From the NCBI GenBank assembly GCA_029776255.1, contig JAKOTN010000109.1, forward strand, positions 1 through 64,000: a stretch of DNA of 64,000 bases, in the 5' to 3' direction. The position numbers were made by a program, and so were the translations under genes. Below, in pieces: positions 45,533 through 53,993 of this stretch. The DNA is from Pseudomonadota bacterium (GTDB taxonomy: Bacteria; Pseudomonadota; Gammaproteobacteria; Burkholderiales; Rhodocyclaceae). The notes beneath the pieces were generated by a model. That model made no database searches and was not told the DNA's origin. It worked only from the letters and a program-made list of their open reading frames with translations. Positions within the stretch are counted from its first letter, which is position 1. Each line of letters begins with the position of its first letter.

Positions 45533-46507
45533 ATGGCGGAGGAAGGCCGGAGGTTAGGATTGAGCGAACAAGCGAATGACACGGCGGACGACCGCGCACG
45601 GCGCCGGCGGCGGATCGTCTTCGACATGGAAACCCGCGACCCGGACGATGCGCTGACGCTTTGCCTGCTGGCCAGTCATCCGCGCGTCGACCTACTGGCG
45701 GTCACCCTGACGCCGGGTACGGCGGCGCAGGTCGGCATCGTTCGGGAAATCCTGCGCCGCCTGGAAAAGCGTCCGCCGATCGGCGCCCGTCATCCCGGCA
45801 GTCCGGCCGACGCGGTATCGCCGTTTCACGCCGACTGGCTGGGCCGCGTCGCGCCGGCGGACGCCGACGCGCCGGCGCACGCGCTGCTCGCCGAGACGCT
45901 GCGCGCCTTCCCGGATTGCACCTTGCTCACCGGCGCGCCCCTGCACAACCTGCGCCTGCTGCTGCGCCTTCACCCCGACGCGCGGCTCGGACGCTGGGTG
46001 GCGCAGGGCGGTTTCGCCGGCGACAATCTGGTGGAGCCGGCGGATCGGCTGGCCAAATTCGCCGGCCGCACGCGTTGCGAGTCCTACAATTTCGGACATG
46101 ACGTCAAGGGAACGCTCGCGGCCCTGAGCAGCCGGCACATCGCCGAGCGTTGGCTGGTCGGCAAGAATGTCACCCATGGCGTGGCCTGGGATGCCGCGCT
46201 GCACCAAGCGTTGGCCGGGCAGACATCCGCCTCGCCCGGTCTCGCCCTGGCGCATGCGGCGATGCGCCTCTATCTTGCCCGGCAGCCGGCGGGTAAACTG
46301 CTGCACGATCCCTTGGCGGCCGTCGCCGCCATCGACCCGGCGGCCTTCACCTGGCGCGAGGCGACGGTGACGCGGCGCGAGGGCCAATGGGAATCGCTGC
46401 CGGGCCGTGGCACGCGGACCTTCGTCGCCGTGGCCATCGATCGCCGGCGGGTGCTCGCCACCCTCTTTTTCCCGGCGACGCCAGCCGAACCGGAGTCACG
46501 CGCATGA
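45533..46507 (+). CDS. Nucleoside-hydrolase-like protein
   Basis: A 324-residue soluble protein resembling the inosine-uridine-preferring nucleoside hydrolase superfamily. Near the N-terminus VFDMETRDPDDALTLCLLASHPRVDLLAVTLTPG aligns with the calcium-binding DxDxGxDDAxAL motif, but in a variant form (DMETRDPDD). A later segment, CESYNFGHDVKG, falls where the family has an NxxxD active-site region. Most likely it cleaves an N-glycosidic bond, though the substrate and activity are unproven. ATG 45533 and TTG 45560 are both preceded by GGAGG. It is divergent from aceE and overlaps the next gene as ATGA. Confidence 0.65.
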   Translation: MAEEGRRLGLSEQANDTADDRARRRRRIVFDMETRDPDDALTLCLLASHPRVDLLAVTLTPGTAAQVGIVREILRRLEKRPPIGARHPGSPADAVSPFHADWLGRVAPADADAPAHALLAETLRAFPDCTLLTGAPLHNLRLLLRLHPDARLGRWVAQGGFAGDNLVEPADRLAKFAGRTRCESYNFGHDVKGTLAALSSRHIAERWLVGKNVTHGVAWDAALHQALAGQTSASPGLALAHAAMRLYLARQPAGKLLHDPLAAVAAIDPAAFTWREATVTRREGQWESLPGRGTRTFVAVAIDRRRVLATLFFPATPAEPESRA

Positions 46508-46842
46508 ATTTCCGCAGCTATATCTACGCCACTGTCGACGGCTGTGTCGACCGCGAGGCCACGCTGACGATCGTGAACGCCATCGCCGATCGCCTGGCCG
46601 CCATCGCCGCCCGCAACCCGGCGCTCGGTTGGCAGGTCATTCCCCTGGTCGAGCCGGAGGATTTCGACGATTTCGACGTCGACGCGCGGTTGCTGGCGCC
46701 GGTCACCGGCGGACGGTTGCCGGCGATCAACGTCAATCTGTCCTTCGATATCGACCGCTGCGCGGACGGCGACCCCGAGATCGACGCGCTGCTGGCGGCG
46801 CACGGAATGGTGCTGCTGGCGCGTATTCCGGCCGACGATTGA
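46504..46842 (+). CDS. Hypothetical protein (112 aa), coupled to nucleoside-hydrolase-like gene
   Basis: Not recognised. A 112-residue acidic soluble protein beginning MNFRSYIYATVDGCVDREATLTIVNAIADRLAAIAARNPALGW, with an Asp-rich centre (EDFDDFDVDARLL) and a predicted alpha/beta pattern. The ATG overlaps the upstream stop as ATGA, suggesting coupled translation. It is convergent with the last DUF4157 gene, 21 bases away. Because the neighbouring DUF4157 protein may be toxic, an immunity role was considered, but strand and coupling argue for partnership with the hydrolase. Confidence 0.7.
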   Translation: MNFRSYIYATVDGCVDREATLTIVNAIADRLAAIAARNPALGWQVIPLVEPEDFDDFDVDARLLAPVTGGRLPAINVNLSFDIDRCADGDPEIDALLAAHGMVLLARIPADD

Positions 46843-46863
46843 CGGGATCGACGCCCGGCGCGT

Positions 46864-49800
46864 TCAGGGCGTCGCCGGGCTTGCCGGTGTGGTTGGCGTG
46901 GTGGGCGCCGTTGAAGCCGCCGGCGGCAGCAGCAGGCGAATCAGCACGTCGCGGGTCGTCTCGCCCGGCCGCGGGTATTCCACGCGTGTGATCCGGCCGG
47001 CGCTGTCGAAAAGGGTGATCGGCTCGCGGCTGCCCGGGGTGTAGACGATTTGCATGTCGTCGCCGAGAACCAGTCGCACCTGCCGCTGGTCGCTGTGCAA
47101 CTGGCTGCCGCCGGGGCTGCGCGGATTGGCCTGGCCGCGCAAGTCGCCCATCGTGCCGCCGGCCCGGAAGCCGAGGGTTTCGCGCAGCCAATGGGTGTGA
47201 AAGTCAACGCCGCCGTTGCCGTCCCGGCGCGCCAGCGGTCCCAACACATCGTCGCGGAGCGCGGCGGCGGTGGTGCCGCCCATGTAGGAGTCGACGATGG
47301 CGATGCGCCGCGCGCCGCCATCGATCAGGCGCTGGAACTCGGCCTGCATTTTCGGGCCGTCGAACTTTTCGCCGGCCGGCGTCTTGTGTACCGGCATGTG
47401 CAGCACTCGCCGGGCCAGCACCGGATCGCCGGCGGCGATGACATCGGCGAGAAAGGCGCCGCCCTGTTCCATGCCGACGATCGCGTCCGGGTTCTCGCCG
47501 CGCAATTGCGCGATCAGTTCGCCGAACGCCCGCTGATTCTCGGCCAGCACGCTGTCGAGAACGAAACCTTCCAGCTCGCCCGGCGCCTGTCCGTGCGGCG
47601 TGCGCAAGCTGCCGATCACGCCCTGCCGGTCGGCGCGGCTGGCGTTGGGGGTGTCGAGAACACGCGCCAGTTCGGCGAGACGGGCGGCCAACTCGGGGGA
47701 CACCGCGCGCTCGACGAACAGCAGCGGCGCGTCGCCCTTGAATTCGGCGACGACGGTGCGCCGGCCGCTGGCGTCGACCGATTGGCTGACCCTGCCGCCC
47801 AAGGCCGTCAGCCGCTCCACCAACGGCGGCGTGGCGCCCATCTCGTAGCTGTAAAGATTGGCGCCGCCGGCCCGCCGCAAACCCACCCGTTCGGGCAGAT
47901 CCAGCGAGCGGCTGAGCAGATCGCCGCCGACCGCCGCCGCGTCGATGGCGCGGTCGGCCAGGGCGGTGCGCAATTCGGCGATGCCGATGCTCGAATCGGC
48001 CTTGGCTTCCTCGATCAGATCGTGCAGGCGGGTGTCGAGATCCTCGGCTTCCGTGCGCAGGGCGTCGACCACCGCCGCGTCGTCGCCCCGGCCGGCGGCC
48101 AGTTCGCTGCGCAGACGGTTGGTCAGGCGCGTGCGCGCGATCTCGATCGTCGCCAGCCGCAAGCCGTAGCGGGCGTTGAAGTTTTCCAGCGCCCGCAGTT
48201 GCTGGCGACCGCGAATGGCGCGGACCACCGTTCCCGAGGCGGCGGCAACGCCGGCCAGCATGATCAGATTGTCGACCGACATCTTGGCGATTTCTTCGCC
48301 GTTCGGCCAGCGTCCCTGTTCCAGACGGAAATGCACGGCGCCCCAGCCGCTCAGCACGACGTAAGAGGCGGAATGGGTGGCCACGCCGGTCAGCGCGCCC
48401 AGGCCGCGAGCGGACAACGCCGTCTTGATGCCCGCGCCCATCCCGCGCAGCAGTCCGAACAGACCGATGTTGAGCGCCAATTCGACCAGCAAGGGCGTGC
48501 GCGAGGGCGGCGCCATGATTCCGGTCAGCGTGCGGCTGACGGCGGTGAAGGTCAGCGCCTCCAGGGCCACCGCGCCGGCGGCGGCCATCCCCGCCACTTC
48601 CGGCCCGAAGACCAGCGCGCCGACGCCGGCGGAGGCCATCGCCGCGACCAAGGTCACGCTCAGCCCGAAGAGCATCGTCGAGGCGCCGATGAACGCCGGA
48701 ATGGCCCGGTAGAACCGTTCGACGGCCGGATCGTTGCGATGCCGCTCCAGGCGCGCGTGCAGATCGGCGGCGTTGCCGGCCATCGCCGCGTCGCGCATCG
48801 CCCGGCAACGCTCGCGGATGGCGCGGAAATCGTCCTTGCCGATCAGGCTGCCGCCAAGGGCCAGCGCCTCGTAGGCGCGCAAGGCGCGTTCCCATTCGCC
48901 GACCGCCGCGATGCTGTCCTGCAACAGGCGCGACTCTTTCTCGAAAGCGCTCTGGCGGTCGGTGAGATTGGCTTCGCCCTGCTCGCGGGCCGTCGCCAGC
49001 GCGCGGGCCTCGGTTTCGAAAACGTTCAGCCGGTCGCGAATCCAGCGCACCCAGGCCACCATCTCGCCGCTCGAACCTTCGGTTTGCGGGCGTTTTTCCA
49101 GGATTCCCAGGTCGACCTCGGTCAGGGCGCGCGGCAAGGCGGTGGCGCTGGCCTCGGCCACCGAGAGCTTTTCCAGCGCGTCGTCGGTCAGCGCCGCGCG
49201 CAAAGCGGCCAGCCAATGGCCGCGCACCCGCTCGGCGAGCGCGACGTATGCCGGCTGCGCCGCGCCGAGATCCGAACGGGCGCGGTAATTCTTCAACAGG
49301 GTGCCGAGACTGCCCAGATTCCGCGCGCCGCGCTCGCTGATTTCCTGCGCCAGCGTCACCCGCGTCGCCGCCACCGTCGGGTCTATCGCCAGCGAGGTCA
49401 GCGCCGGCCGCTGGGCGGTGATCTGACCCTCGACGACGGTGATCGCGGCCAGAAGGTCGGCGTCGTCGGCACTGGCCGCGCGCAGGCGAGCAAGGAGCAG
49501 GCTCGCCAGGCGCAGGCGGTCGTCGATTTCGGCGGGACTCAGGCTTGCCGGGATGGCGATGCGCAAGCGCTCGCTCCGACCGCGCTGCTCGGCGGCGGTC
49601 ATCAGGTCGCCGGCGCTCTTTTCGCCTTCGACGGCGCCCTCGGCGGAGCGGATCGCCTTGAGCAGCCGCAAGGCTTCGCCCACTTCGTGACCCGACGGAA
49701 AGCCGCCGACCAGTTCGTTCTTCAGGCGCCGCAGCATGGCGCGGCCGGCCTCGCCGCGGGCGAATTCGTCGAGATTGTCGTCGCGGGCGCTGCGCACGAA

Positions 49801-50601
49801 ACCGCTGGCCACGTCGTCGCGATCGCCCCAATCGAGCGCATCCATCACCTGGCCGATGTAGGCGTAATGGCCCGCGCCCATCCAGGCCAGTTCGAACAGG
49901 CGCTGGCCCAGCGCGTCCTCGTCGAGATTGCCCCAGGAGGTGTAACTGGCGATCAATTCGGCCGGTGTTTGCAGCGCCGGATGACCGGGCGGCAGATCGT
50001 CGCGGCGCAGCACGCGCTCGGCGCCGGGCTGGACGGTGTGCGCCAACTCGTGCCCGAGCAAGGCCTGGCCTTGCGTGGTGTGCGGCCGCGGCGCGCCGGC
50101 GGCGAAAGCGATGCGATTGCCGAGGGTGAACGCCCGGGCGCGCAGCGAACGGGCGGCGGCATCGGCGCGCGCGTCGTCATGCACGCGGACGCCGCTCAGA
50201 TCGGCGCCGAGCCGTTGTTCGAAATGACGCTGCAAGGCTTTCGGCAAGGCCGATCCCGGCGCCGCCAGGGCGCGCTCGACCAACGGCGGCGCGCCCTCGA
50301 CCGGCGCGCGCGGTGGCGCCGAGGCGCTTGTTTTTCCGACGTTTTCCCCGCCCGATACGCCACCGCCCGCCGCATGGCCCAGTCGGCGCGTCAGCGAGGC
50401 GGCGGCGCCGGCACAGGCCGCACAGGGGCCGTCGTCGCGGCAAGCCGCGCACGCCAGTCCGTCCGGCGCCGTTTGCGCGGCGAACGCGCGCGCCGCCACC
50501 TCTTCGCGGTCGGTCGGTCGGCTCGACGACACCGCCTTGCCGGCGTTCTCGCCGCGGCCCTTGCCACCATCCCTGGCGGCGACGGTGCGTTCGGCGGTCA
50601 T
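46864..50601 (-). CDS. DUF4157 protein with putative phosphoribosyltransferase-like C-terminus (candidate eCIS effector)
   Basis: A 1245-residue protein. An N-terminal CAAC/CAAC double motif (Cys51, 54, 60, 63) may bind metal. The DUF4157 domain (about 117-200) has LPKALQRHFEQRLGADLSGVRVH and HELAH at 184-188, an intact HExxH zinc motif. A long helical middle follows, then hydrophobic helices (about 650-760). The C-terminus (about 1020-1120) has IVGMEQGGAFLADVIA and RRIAIVDSYMGGTTAAAL, an arrangement like the PRPP loop of phosphoribosyltransferases. DUF4157 is known to be enriched on toxins carried by extracellular contractile injection systems. The C-terminal activity is my inference. It is the last gene of the cluster, 25 bases after the previous one; a Thr/Pro-rich tail ends it. 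Confidence 0.75.
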   Translation of the reverse strand: MTAERTVAARDGGKGRGENAGKAVSSSRPTDREEVAARAFAAQTAPDGLACAACRDDGPCAACAGAAASLTRRLGHAAGGGVSGGENVGKTSASAPPRAPVEGAPPLVERALAAPGSALPKALQRHFEQRLGADLSGVRVHDDARADAAARSLRARAFTLGNRIAFAAGAPRPHTTQGQALLGHELAHTVQPGAERVLRRDDLPPGHPALQTPAELIASYTSWGNLDEDALGQRLFELAWMGAGHYAYIGQVMDALDWGDRDDVASGFVRSARDDNLDEFARGEAGRAMLRRLKNELVGGFPSGHEVGEALRLLKAIRSAEGAVEGEKSAGDLMTAAEQRGRSERLRIAIPASLSPAEIDDRLRLASLLLARLRAASADDADLLAAITVVEGQITAQRPALTSLAIDPTVAATRVTLAQEISERGARNLGSLGTLLKNYRARSDLGAAQPAYVALAERVRGHWLAALRAALTDDALEKLSVAEASATALPRALTEVDLGILEKRPQTEGSSGEMVAWVRWIRDRLNVFETEARALATAREQGEANLTDRQSAFEKESRLLQDSIAAVGEWERALRAYEALALGGSLIGKDDFRAIRERCRAMRDAAMAGNAADLHARLERHRNDPAVERFYRAIPAFIGASTMLFGLSVTLVAAMASAGVGALVFGPEVAGMAAAGAVALEALTFTAVSRTLTGIMAPPSRTPLLVELALNIGLFGLLRGMGAGIKTALSARGLGALTGVATHSASYVVLSGWGAVHFRLEQGRWPNGEEIAKMSVDNLIMLAGVAAASGTVVRAIRGRQQLRALENFNARYGLRLATIEIARTRLTNRLRSELAAGRGDDAAVVDALRTEAEDLDTRLHDLIEEAKADSSIGIAELRTALADRAIDAAAVGGDLLSRSLDLPERVGLRRAGGANLYSYEMGATPPLVERLTALGGRVSQSVDASGRRTVVAEFKGDAPLLFVERAVSPELAARLAELARVLDTPNASRADRQGVIGSLRTPHGQAPGELEGFVLDSVLAENQRAFGELIAQLRGENPDAIVGMEQGGAFLADVIAAGDPVLARRVLHMPVHKTPAGEKFDGPKMQAEFQRLIDGGARRIAIVDSYMGGTTAAALRDDVLGPLARRDGNGGVDFHTHWLRETLGFRAGGTMGDLRGQANPRSPGGSQLHSDQRQVRLVLGDDMQIVYTPGSREPITLFDSAGRITRVEYPRPGETTRDVLIRLLLPPAASTAPTTPTTPASPATP

Positions 50602-50626
50602 GATTGGCTGACGAAAACAACCGGTT

Positions 50627-53600
50627 TCATGGGTTTTGCGGCGGTGTGGAAATAACCGGCGCGGCCGTCGTGGCCAGTCGCTCGGCCGTCAGACGGGTCA
50701 GGAAGTTGATTTCCTCGGCAGTCGCCGGCAAGGCATGACGCTGCACGGTTGGCCCGATGCCCATTGACGACCCCTCTCCTAAATTCTCGGCACCGATCGG
50801 TGCAATCAAATGGCGACCCGCCGACAACAGAAAAATAGCCTGGGGTGGCCGTGTGCCGTCGGGATTGCGCGATGTCCGCGCCGGATCGTAGGCGAAACCG
50901 CGCCCGTCGCGCAGCAACAATTGTGCACCGGGCTCGATCCGCCCTTCATTCCACTCGAAGACCTGTTCCGTCGCCGCCTGTCCACCGGTGCCGCCCGCCT
51001 TGATCTCGACCAAGCCACGCAACACGAGGTTTTGGCCGATCGTTTCGGCGATGACGCCGTCACTGAATAGCAGTGGCGGGCCGAGCGTGCCATCCGTTTG
51101 CGGCAGACGGATGCGAACACCGTCGTGAATGCGGCTTCCGGGAAAGCGGATCTGCAAATCGGCGGCAATGGCGGCGCGAACCGGCCGGGCCAGGATTTCG
51201 CCGACGTTGCCTTTCAGGATATTGAAGTTGGCGAGATTCACTTCGCCCGGTTGCGGACCCGCCGCGCCAATGGGATCGTAGCGATCGCCAAGCGCCGTCG
51301 GCTCGGCTTGCAACTGTCCGAGGAGGTCCGCCAAACGTCCGTCGCTCAGACTGGCCGGTCGCGCAACGGTAGCCAGGCGAATGTACACCGGCTCGCCCTC
51401 GGCGGCCGGAAAATTCGGGCCCAGCCAGCGAACCAAGGCGGCGCGCGGACCGTGGCGGGTCAGGCGCACCCACTCCTCGCGCGAGGCCGGCGTGTCTGGC
51501 GGCCGCACACGCGCAAGATACGCCCGGTAGGCGTTTTCCAGTTCCGGGACGATGAAGGCGCGCGTCGGGTCGGGAAGGATTTCGGGCAGGGTGTGGTAAC
51601 GCGGCCCCGGCAGCGCCAAGGGCGCGCGCGGTCCCGCCGCCAAGGCCAGTGGCGGCGGCGGTCCGGAAGGCAGGGCCAGTGGCGGCACGGGCACGCGCGG
51701 CAAGACCGGTGGCGACGCCGTCGGCGGCAGCGTGCCGGCGGGTGGAGGAGCCGCCGGCAATACCGCCGTTGTCGGTGCCGTCGGCGGCGCGTTTGCCGGC
51801 AAGGGTGGCCCCACCTCGCCGGGCAGCGCCAGCCGCGGGGTGGCGACGGCGAAGTTCTCGATTGGCAAAATTTCGCCATTCGGGCCAATCTTGTAGCCTG
51901 CGCCGGTACGCACATTGAACTTGACTAGGGCATGACGACCCGTCCCGACATACTCCGCGGCGACCACCATGTCGCCGCTTTCGGGGTTGAACGACACCAG
52001 GCGAATATTGATCGTCGTTCCCTCCCCGGCGTCGACGCCGGGTCCCGCTTCCGGCGGCGGCACCTCGCCTGGCGACACGCGCGTCAGCCCGGTCTCGGGC
52101 GTCACCGCCGGTGTGCGCAGGGACAGCACGCCGGCGGTGGCGAACAGCAGATTGCTGACCGCGATCAGCGCCAGCGAGGCACGCCCGGCGTCGTCCAAGG
52201 GTTGTCCGTTGGCGTCGTGTCCGTCGATGAGATAACCGATCGCCACACCGGCGTTAAAGCCGGCGAAGCCGGCGCCACCGACGGTCAAGGTCATGGCCAG
52301 CGTCGGCGCACGCGCCGCCAGCACGGGACCCACCGCCGAGCCCACGCCAGCCGTGCCGAGCACCAGCGCTGTCTGATCCACCACCCCGGGGGTGGCGAGT
52401 ACGGCGAGGCCACCCATCAATCCATGAAAAACGGCTCCCGCACCGTGGCTTTTCTCATAGCGCCTGGCCCAGAATTGCGTCGATTCGATCGCCAGATCGG
52501 TGGTGTAAGGCAGGTATTGGGCGACAACGCCACGTCCGTCGGCCAGTGCATCGGCGTCCTGCCGCGTCAGCACCTCGTTGGTGACCAAACTGTCGGCGAG
52601 CGTCCGCCGGTTATCCTTGGTCAGGTCCTCGAACAGCCAGTACAGCATGCCCACCTGGCGACGTTCGCCGTAACGGCCGAACAGCCCCGTCCAGTCGGTC
52701 TGCTTGTGGCGCGACATGATTTCCTGCAACACCGCCGCCTGCCCGGCGGGCGGCAATCCGCCAAGGATCGTGGTGATCGCGCCGCTCTCGCCACGGCTGG
52801 TGACGCCAGACAAACGCTCAAGCACCAAATCGGCGGCGCGAGCGACAAGAGCCGGATTGACGGGCACTCTCGCCAGTCCGGGGTCAAGCAGGGCCTCCGG
52901 CGGGCGATAGAGGCCGAAACGCTCGCTGTGGCGCGACACCAGCGCGAAAAGCGTGCCGACATCGTTGCCGCCGGCGGCAAACAGGGTGTCGAGATAACTG
53001 GTTTTCGAACCGGTGGTGACGAGGTAGTCGTAGTAGGTGTGGTCGCGCGCCAGCTGCCCGAGAAAGGCGTCGAACCAGCTGTCGCCGCCGTGTCGCCGCA
53101 CATCGTGCAGGCGCGACCAATCGCGGACGATTTCGATCAACGCGGACCAATGCCGTTGCGGCAGATCCTCGAACAGCATCGATTCGGCGCGCGCGATGTC
53201 GGCCGCGAAACAGGCCTCGATTCGTTCGTCGAAGCGCGCACGGTACCCTGGCCGCAGCAAGTTGGGCAGGATCGCGAAGGCATTGCCGAAGAGCGTGCGT
53301 TCAATCAGTTGCGGCGCTTCGATGCCGTAAAGTTCAACGGCGATGGCGGCCGGACTCGCCGTTGCCCCGCTCGCTCCATCGTCCGTTTCCCGGACAGTGG
53401 CGTACCACGGCGCGAGGCGCATGAACTCGATCGTCACGCTGCCCGGTACCGCCATCTCGTCCGCCTCGCCCGTTCCGGCGCGCTGTCTGCGAACGAAGCC
53501 GTCCGGGGTAAGCGTGTGCGCCACCTCGTGCGCCAGCAGGCGCTCGCCGGCGTGGCTGTTCAGCGGCGGCGCGGCGCGGCCGAGGACGATGTCGTGGCCG

Positions 53601-53989
53601 AAGGCGAACGCCTGGGCGTCCACGCCGCGCGCCGCCTGGGCCGCCGCCGGGCCGGCATGCAGACGAACGGGCGAGAGGTCGATTCCCAGGCGCCGCTCGA
53701 ATTTCCGACGGTGAGGCTCCGGCAAGGGCGTGCCGGTCCCGGTCGACACGCCGTCCGCCGGGGCGCCAGCGGCGGCGCCGATCACGCGCCGACGTAAGCC
53801 GTCGCGGCCGGCGGCGCAGGCCGGACACGGTTCGGCGCCATCCCGGCAGGCGGCGCAGTGCAGTGTTTGCGGCGGCGGCGCGGTCAGGGCGGCGGCGATC
53901 CGGTCGGCCCGGTGTTCGGCCGGGTCGTGGGCGGCGCCGACGCGCGGTCGCCGCCTCGTTTCCCGCTCGCCGCCGGCCAGCGCCGCCAT
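50627..53989 (-). CDS. DUF4157 protein with putative PD-(D/E)xK nuclease C-terminus (candidate eCIS effector)
   Basis: A 1120-residue protein. A CAAC/CPAC pair is at Cys45-58. DUF4157 (about 85-165) contains EPHRRKFERRLGIDLSPVRLH and HEVAH at 154-158. A helical middle has hydrophobic stretches (about 520-600 and 615-640), then a Pro-rich linker (about 720-790). The C-terminal domain (about 920-1020) shows GNVGEIL, LLFSDGVIAE and VEIKAGG in order and spacing of the PD-(D/E)xK nuclease fold (E near 933, D near 976, ExK near 993-995). This suggests a DNA- or RNA-cleaving effector, which is inferred. No immunity gene is adjacent. The start ATG is 4 bases after the previous stop. Confidence 0.75.
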   Translation of the reverse strand: MAALAGGERETRRRPRVGAAHDPAEHRADRIAAALTAPPPQTLHCAACRDGAEPCPACAAGRDGLRRRVIGAAAGAPADGVSTGTGTPLPEPHRRKFERRLGIDLSPVRLHAGPAAAQAARGVDAQAFAFGHDIVLGRAAPPLNSHAGERLLAHEVAHTLTPDGFVRRQRAGTGEADEMAVPGSVTIEFMRLAPWYATVRETDDGASGATASPAAIAVELYGIEAPQLIERTLFGNAFAILPNLLRPGYRARFDERIEACFAADIARAESMLFEDLPQRHWSALIEIVRDWSRLHDVRRHGGDSWFDAFLGQLARDHTYYDYLVTTGSKTSYLDTLFAAGGNDVGTLFALVSRHSERFGLYRPPEALLDPGLARVPVNPALVARAADLVLERLSGVTSRGESGAITTILGGLPPAGQAAVLQEIMSRHKQTDWTGLFGRYGERRQVGMLYWLFEDLTKDNRRTLADSLVTNEVLTRQDADALADGRGVVAQYLPYTTDLAIESTQFWARRYEKSHGAGAVFHGLMGGLAVLATPGVVDQTALVLGTAGVGSAVGPVLAARAPTLAMTLTVGGAGFAGFNAGVAIGYLIDGHDANGQPLDDAGRASLALIAVSNLLFATAGVLSLRTPAVTPETGLTRVSPGEVPPPEAGPGVDAGEGTTINIRLVSFNPESGDMVVAAEYVGTGRHALVKFNVRTGAGYKIGPNGEILPIENFAVATPRLALPGEVGPPLPANAPPTAPTTAVLPAAPPPAGTLPPTASPPVLPRVPVPPLALPSGPPPPLALAAGPRAPLALPGPRYHTLPEILPDPTRAFIVPELENAYRAYLARVRPPDTPASREEWVRLTRHGPRAALVRWLGPNFPAAEGEPVYIRLATVARPASLSDGRLADLLGQLQAEPTALGDRYDPIGAAGPQPGEVNLANFNILKGNVGEILARPVRAAIAADLQIRFPGSRIHDGVRIRLPQTDGTLGPPLLFSDGVIAETIGQNLVLRGLVEIKAGGTGGQAATEQVFEWNEGRIEPGAQLLLRDGRGFAYDPARTSRNPDGTRPPQAIFLLSAGRHLIAPIGAENLGEGSSMGIGPTVQRHALPATAEEINFLTRLTAERLATTAAPVISTPPQNP

Positions 53990-53993
53990 GGCC

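Noticed and set aside
47050-50655. 1201-codon plus-strand frame opposite the large DUF4157 gene
   Set aside because: Same reason: no motif or plausible start, while the minus strand encodes DUF4157 with an intact HExxH.
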